Shown here: positions 39,896 through 42,943 of the stretch, one piece after another
Position numbering within the stretch: position 1 is the stretch's first letter
How the letters are laid out: every line of letters begins with the position of its first letter
Assembly: GCA_026706735.1 (NCBI GenBank)
Contig: JAPOYD010000100.1
Coordinates: 1-42,943, forward strand
Length of the DNA: 42,943 bases
Direction: 5' to 3'
From: Nitrospinota bacterium
Lineage (GTDB): Bacteria; UBA8248
Made by a program: the position numbers and the translations under genes
Notes under the pieces: model-generated
Database searches by the model: none
What the model saw: only the letters and a program-made list of their open reading frames with translations
What the model was told of the DNA's origin: nothing

Positions 39896-40818
39896 AAAGA
39901 CTGGCCCAGCACCTCGCGGAGCGCCTCTTCATGGCCGAGGCCGAGAATCCAGGCTTCCTCGGTTTCGATGATGCGCCGCTCCTCGGTGTTGAGAAAAGGT
40001 GCGCCTTCGAACAGGGGCACTAATCCGCCGAGGGCGTCCAGGCGGGCGAAGGCCTCCGCGTTCACGCGAACCTGGGCGGCGTCCGGTATCTCGCCCTCAT
40101 TCTTTCGCTCTTCAATCTCTCTCCTGAGAAGGGAAGGGTAGATTTCGGCGACGACGGCGTGCGCTTCAGGCGCGCGCAATCCGGTCTCGAAGGGCCAGAC
40201 GGCGAGGCGACCTTCCATACGCGGGTGCTCGATGAGGCGCTTGATGGCGGGAAGACCCAGAAGTACCTGAGAGCCAACGGATCCGGCGTAGGCCAGTTGC
40301 CAGACGGTCTTGGCGCCTTTGGCATGGTGGTCGGCGATGCGTCGTTCGTTCGGATGGGCTTCCCGGCTCGTGCGGCTCGATTTGCGGGTCGGCACTTCCG
40401 GATATTGCCAGCTTTCCGGTCGGCCCCAGAATGGCCCCATACCCGGATAGGTCCGGTTGATCGCCTCAGCGACTTCGAAGCGAGTGTTGGCGTTGTCCTC
40501 TGCGTCCTCGATGCGCGCCGCCAGCCAGTCCCAAAGCGCCAGGGCCGAAGCCTCGCCCGCCAAGTGCGTCGCCACTCCGGCGGGGTAGCCGAAGGGGAAA
40601 TCGAAGCCGATCAGGACGTGGCGGGCGGCGTCGAGTTCTGCTGCGACGAGGGAGGTCAAGCGCTCCACGGCGTCATGGCGGGTGCGGGCATAGGCGGGTT
40701 CGTCCACGATGCCGCCTCGCGCGACGGCCCACCAGATGGTGTCTTTGGTCGGACGGGCGGGGCTCGGCGTCGAGCGCGCCGACCAGTCGACGATGACGTG
40801 TGTGTGGAAGATGGTCAT
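39892..40818 (-). CDS. DUF429-like (RNase H-fold) protein
   Basis: MTIFHTHVIVDWSARSTPSPARPTKDTIWWAVARGG ... VLIGFDFPFGYPAGVA ... AWILGLGHEEAL. Family assigned by eye; the track start at 40866 lies inside a repeat. Confidence 0.6.
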   Translation of the reverse strand: MTIFHTHVIVDWSARSTPSPARPTKDTIWWAVARGGIVDEPAYARTRHDAVERLTSLVAAELDAARHVLIGFDFPFGYPAGVATHLAGEASALALWDWLAARIEDAEDNANTRFEVAEAINRTYPGMGPFWGRPESWQYPEVPTRKSSRTSREAHPNERRIADHHAKGAKTVWQLAYAGSVGSQVLLGLPAIKRLIEHPRMEGRLAVWPFETGLRAPEAHAVVAEIYPSLLRREIEERKNEGEIPDAAQVRVNAEAFARLDALGGLVPLFEGAPFLNTEERRIIETEEAWILGLGHEEALREVLGQSL

Positions 40819-41140
40819 GGGTTGTTGAAAAACCCCTCCTCGCTCGGAATTGACCACCGCCGTCATTCCGGCGAAAGCCGGAATCCATTCTAATGCAGAA
40901 TGACAATGCTCCGGCTTTTCATCTCCCCGTCATTGGCGGGAATCAATCAGAAAATAAAAAGCAAAGGCAAAACAAATGGATTCCGGCTTTCGCCGGAATG
41001 ACGAATAAAACTGCACCGTCCCGCAGGGACAGGTCGCGACCTGTCCCTACAAAGACGATAACGGGGCAAAGACAGGCGCAGGGGCCTGTCCCTGCGAATC
41101 ACCTCTCCTTCATGATGGGTAGTTCACGCATTACCCCTAC
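40819..41140. repeat. Repeat cluster C (GGGTTGTTGAAAAA terminus plus GATTCCGG, GGGACAGG and GTAGGGG hairpins)
   Basis: GGGTTGTTGAAAAA at 40819; GTCATTCCGGCGAAAGCCGGAATCC at about 40862; ATGGATTCCGGCTTTCGCCGGAATGACGAA 40976-41005; GCAGGGACAGGTCGCGACCTGTCCCTAC 41023-41050; GGGTAGTTCACGCATTACCCCTAC 41117-41140. Confidence 0.7.
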
Positions 41141-42312
41141 CCGCAGAGTTTCTCCTGCATCCAGTCGAACATGTAGGTCGTGCCGATGGCGTAGTTGTCG
41201 CGCTGGCAGTGCTGGGAGCCGCCTTCCTTCACGGTGAAGACCTTGAGCGTCTTGTCCTTGGAGCCCACGGCGTTATAGAGCGCCTTGGCGTCCCGGAGCG
41301 GAATCTGCTTGTCGTCCGCCCCGTGGGTGACGAGGAAGGGGCACCGCATCTTCTGCACCACGCCGTCGAGCCGGAAGCCCTCGAGCTTGACCAGGGCGTC
41401 GTCGAGCGAATCCGCGTTCAGTATCCACTGGATGTGATGGCCCGGAACGGAGAGTTCCGCCTTGAACGAAGCGTCGATGCGCTTTTTCCAGGTGGCGTAG
41501 TAGTCCCATATCGCCCCCCACGCGAGGCACGCCTTATACCTATGCTCCAGGCTGGCGATGCGGGGCGCGTAGTAGCCGCCCAGGCTGATGGCCATGACGC
41601 CGGCGTTCTTGGCGTCCACGTCGTTTCTCGTTTCGAGGTAATCGAGCGCGGCCGAACCCGCGACCTCGTAGTCGGGGCGCAGGTAGATATCCCGCAGGCG
41701 GATGGCCTCGCCCGTACCGGGGCCGTCCATCACCAGACAGCTCATGCCCCGGCGGATGAGGTCTTCCACGCCGCGCGTGAACTGGAGCTCCTTGGTCACG
41801 TCGAGCCCGTCGAAAAAGACCACGACGGGGGGTTTTCTCTTCCGCGTGTTCTCCGCGTGCACGAGATAGCCGGGGAGCTTCTTCCTGCCCTCGAAGGGGA
41901 CTTCCACGGCCTCGATTCTGGGCCTGTCCGTCAGGCGCACGAAGCGGCGGAAGGTGTCGAGCGATTTCTTGAACGTACTGAGGGCGCGCTTGTCCTTGGG
42001 CGTCCGGAAGCGCTCGCCCATCTGGTAGTAGCAGGTGGCGCGCTTGTAGTGGGAGGCGGCGGAGAGGTTGCGCTTCTTGCGCTCGGCGGCGCGGCCCAGA
42101 TCGCGCACGGTGTCGCCCATGCGGTCCCACTCGCGGAACCAGAGGTTGTCGTCGCCGAGTTTCCTGTAGAGGCGGCGGCAGACCTTGTCGACCTCGCCGA
42201 TCTCGGTCCCGCCCCACTGCGCGCTCGACACCATGCCGCAGATGGCGGCCGACCAGCGGTAGTCTTCGGGAAAATACGTGTACCAGTTCGTGTTCGCGGG
42301 TGCTTCTGGCAT
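41137..42312 (-). CDS. Alpha/beta hydrolase (paralog 3)
   Basis: WYTYFPEDYRWSAAICGMVSSAQWGGTEIGEVDKVCRRLYRKLGDDNLWFREW; GVMAISLGGYYAPR; GGSQHCQRDN. Confidence 0.88.
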   Translation of the reverse strand: MPEAPANTNWYTYFPEDYRWSAAICGMVSSAQWGGTEIGEVDKVCRRLYRKLGDDNLWFREWDRMGDTVRDLGRAAERKKRNLSAASHYKRATCYYQMGERFRTPKDKRALSTFKKSLDTFRRFVRLTDRPRIEAVEVPFEGRKKLPGYLVHAENTRKRKPPVVVFFDGLDVTKELQFTRGVEDLIRRGMSCLVMDGPGTGEAIRLRDIYLRPDYEVAGSAALDYLETRNDVDAKNAGVMAISLGGYYAPRIASLEHRYKACLAWGAIWDYYATWKKRIDASFKAELSVPGHHIQWILNADSLDDALVKLEGFRLDGVVQKMRCPFLVTHGADDKQIPLRDAKALYNAVGSKDKTLKVFTVKEGGSQHCQRDNYAIGTTYMFDWMQEKLCG

Positions 42313-42488
42313 GAATGGCCTCCTTGCGCCGCATCCGGGACGCGCCGGAGCGCATGTACGCCCGGTTTCAAGTCGCGCGAATGCGGGTTTTCGGGTTGAA
42401 TGTAAGCGCGCGGGATCATATCTTTGTTCCACGCTGATAATCAAACCGATGAGCCGACCGCAGGCGTTTCGCGAAAGAGGAGTGTGTG

Positions 42489-42943
42489 ATGAGCGAAGGA
42501 AGTGACTTCCAAAAAGTGCTGGACTACATCGATCAGAACGCGGAGCGCACCGTGGCCGATCTGCAGGAACTCTGCCGCCAGCCGAGCATCTCGACAACCA
42601 ACGTCGGGATCAGGGAGATGGCGGCCCTGCTCGAAGCCCGCGTGGCGCGCTCGGGACTCGAGACGACGCTCCATGAGACGGGCGGCAACCCGATTCTCAC
42701 CGCGCGCTTAGGAGGCGGCGGGGACAAGACGCTTCTCTTCTACAACCACTACGACGTGCAGCCCGCCGAGCCGCTTTCCGAGTGGGACACGCCGCCGTTC
42801 GAGGCGCATATCGTGGACGGCGCCGTCATCGCGCGGGGCGCCACGGACAACAAGGGCAACATCATGAGCCGCCTGGCGGCGTTCGAGGCGTTTCTGGCGG
42901 TGCGCGGCGAGTTGCCGTGTTCGGTCAAATACATCATCGAGGG
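42489..42943 (+). CDS. M20 (ArgE/DapE/carboxypeptidase) family metallopeptidase, N-terminal part (runs off the right edge)
   Basis: Open to the window end: MSEGSDFQKVLDYIDQNAERTVADLQELCRQPSIS ... KTLLFYNHYDVQPAEPLSEWDTPPFEAHIVDGAVIARGATDNKGNIMSRL. Not in the ORF track (no stop codon). Confidence 0.88.
   Translation, partial: MSEGSDFQKVLDYIDQNAERTVADLQELCRQPSISTTNVGIREMAALLEARVARSGLETTLHETGGNPILTARLGGGGDKTLLFYNHYDVQPAEPLSEWDTPPFEAHIVDGAVIARGATDNKGNIMSRLAAFEAFLAVRGELPCSVKYIIE

Overview
GC-rich bacterial chromosomal window with no rRNA, tRNA, CRISPR, phage or transposase seen. From left to right it holds: the N-terminus of a fumarylacetoacetate hydrolase (FAH)-family protein; a seven-gene F-type ATP synthase operon (b, b', delta, alpha, gamma, beta, epsilon; no a or c subunit genes); a TPR protein; an M24-fold protein; an LLM-class flavin monooxygenase; two tandem family-5 ABC solute-binding proteins; an alpha/beta hydrolase; a CMD/AhpD-like protein; tandem E1alpha/E1beta 2-oxoacid dehydrogenase pairs; a FAH-family protein; DppB/C-like permeases; an HMG-CoA-lyase-like enzyme; a CaiB/BaiF CoA-transferase; an amidohydrolase plus Rieske protein; an atypical secreted or membrane protein with an HNH-like patch; VOC proteins; a complete sugar-type ABC transporter; a creatininase-family protein; an enoyl-CoA hydratase / acyl-CoA ligase / enoyl-CoA hydratase cluster; two more alpha/beta hydrolase paralogs; a DUF429-like protein; and the start of an M20 peptidase that runs off the window. 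The best hunt results are: (i) two ~390-bp composite repeats with GGGGCTGTTGAAAAA inverted termini, whose internal palindrome clusters have swapped, reverse-complemented outer arms around ATATAT cores; (ii) a family of GTAGGGRC...GYCCCTAC hairpins that supply or abut stop codons and bracket the DUF429-like gene; (iii) a ~2-kb tandem duplication whose internal junction keeps relic 5' ends of both flanking genes; (iv) the orphan protein at 26203-27180. All calls are by eye; no database search was run.
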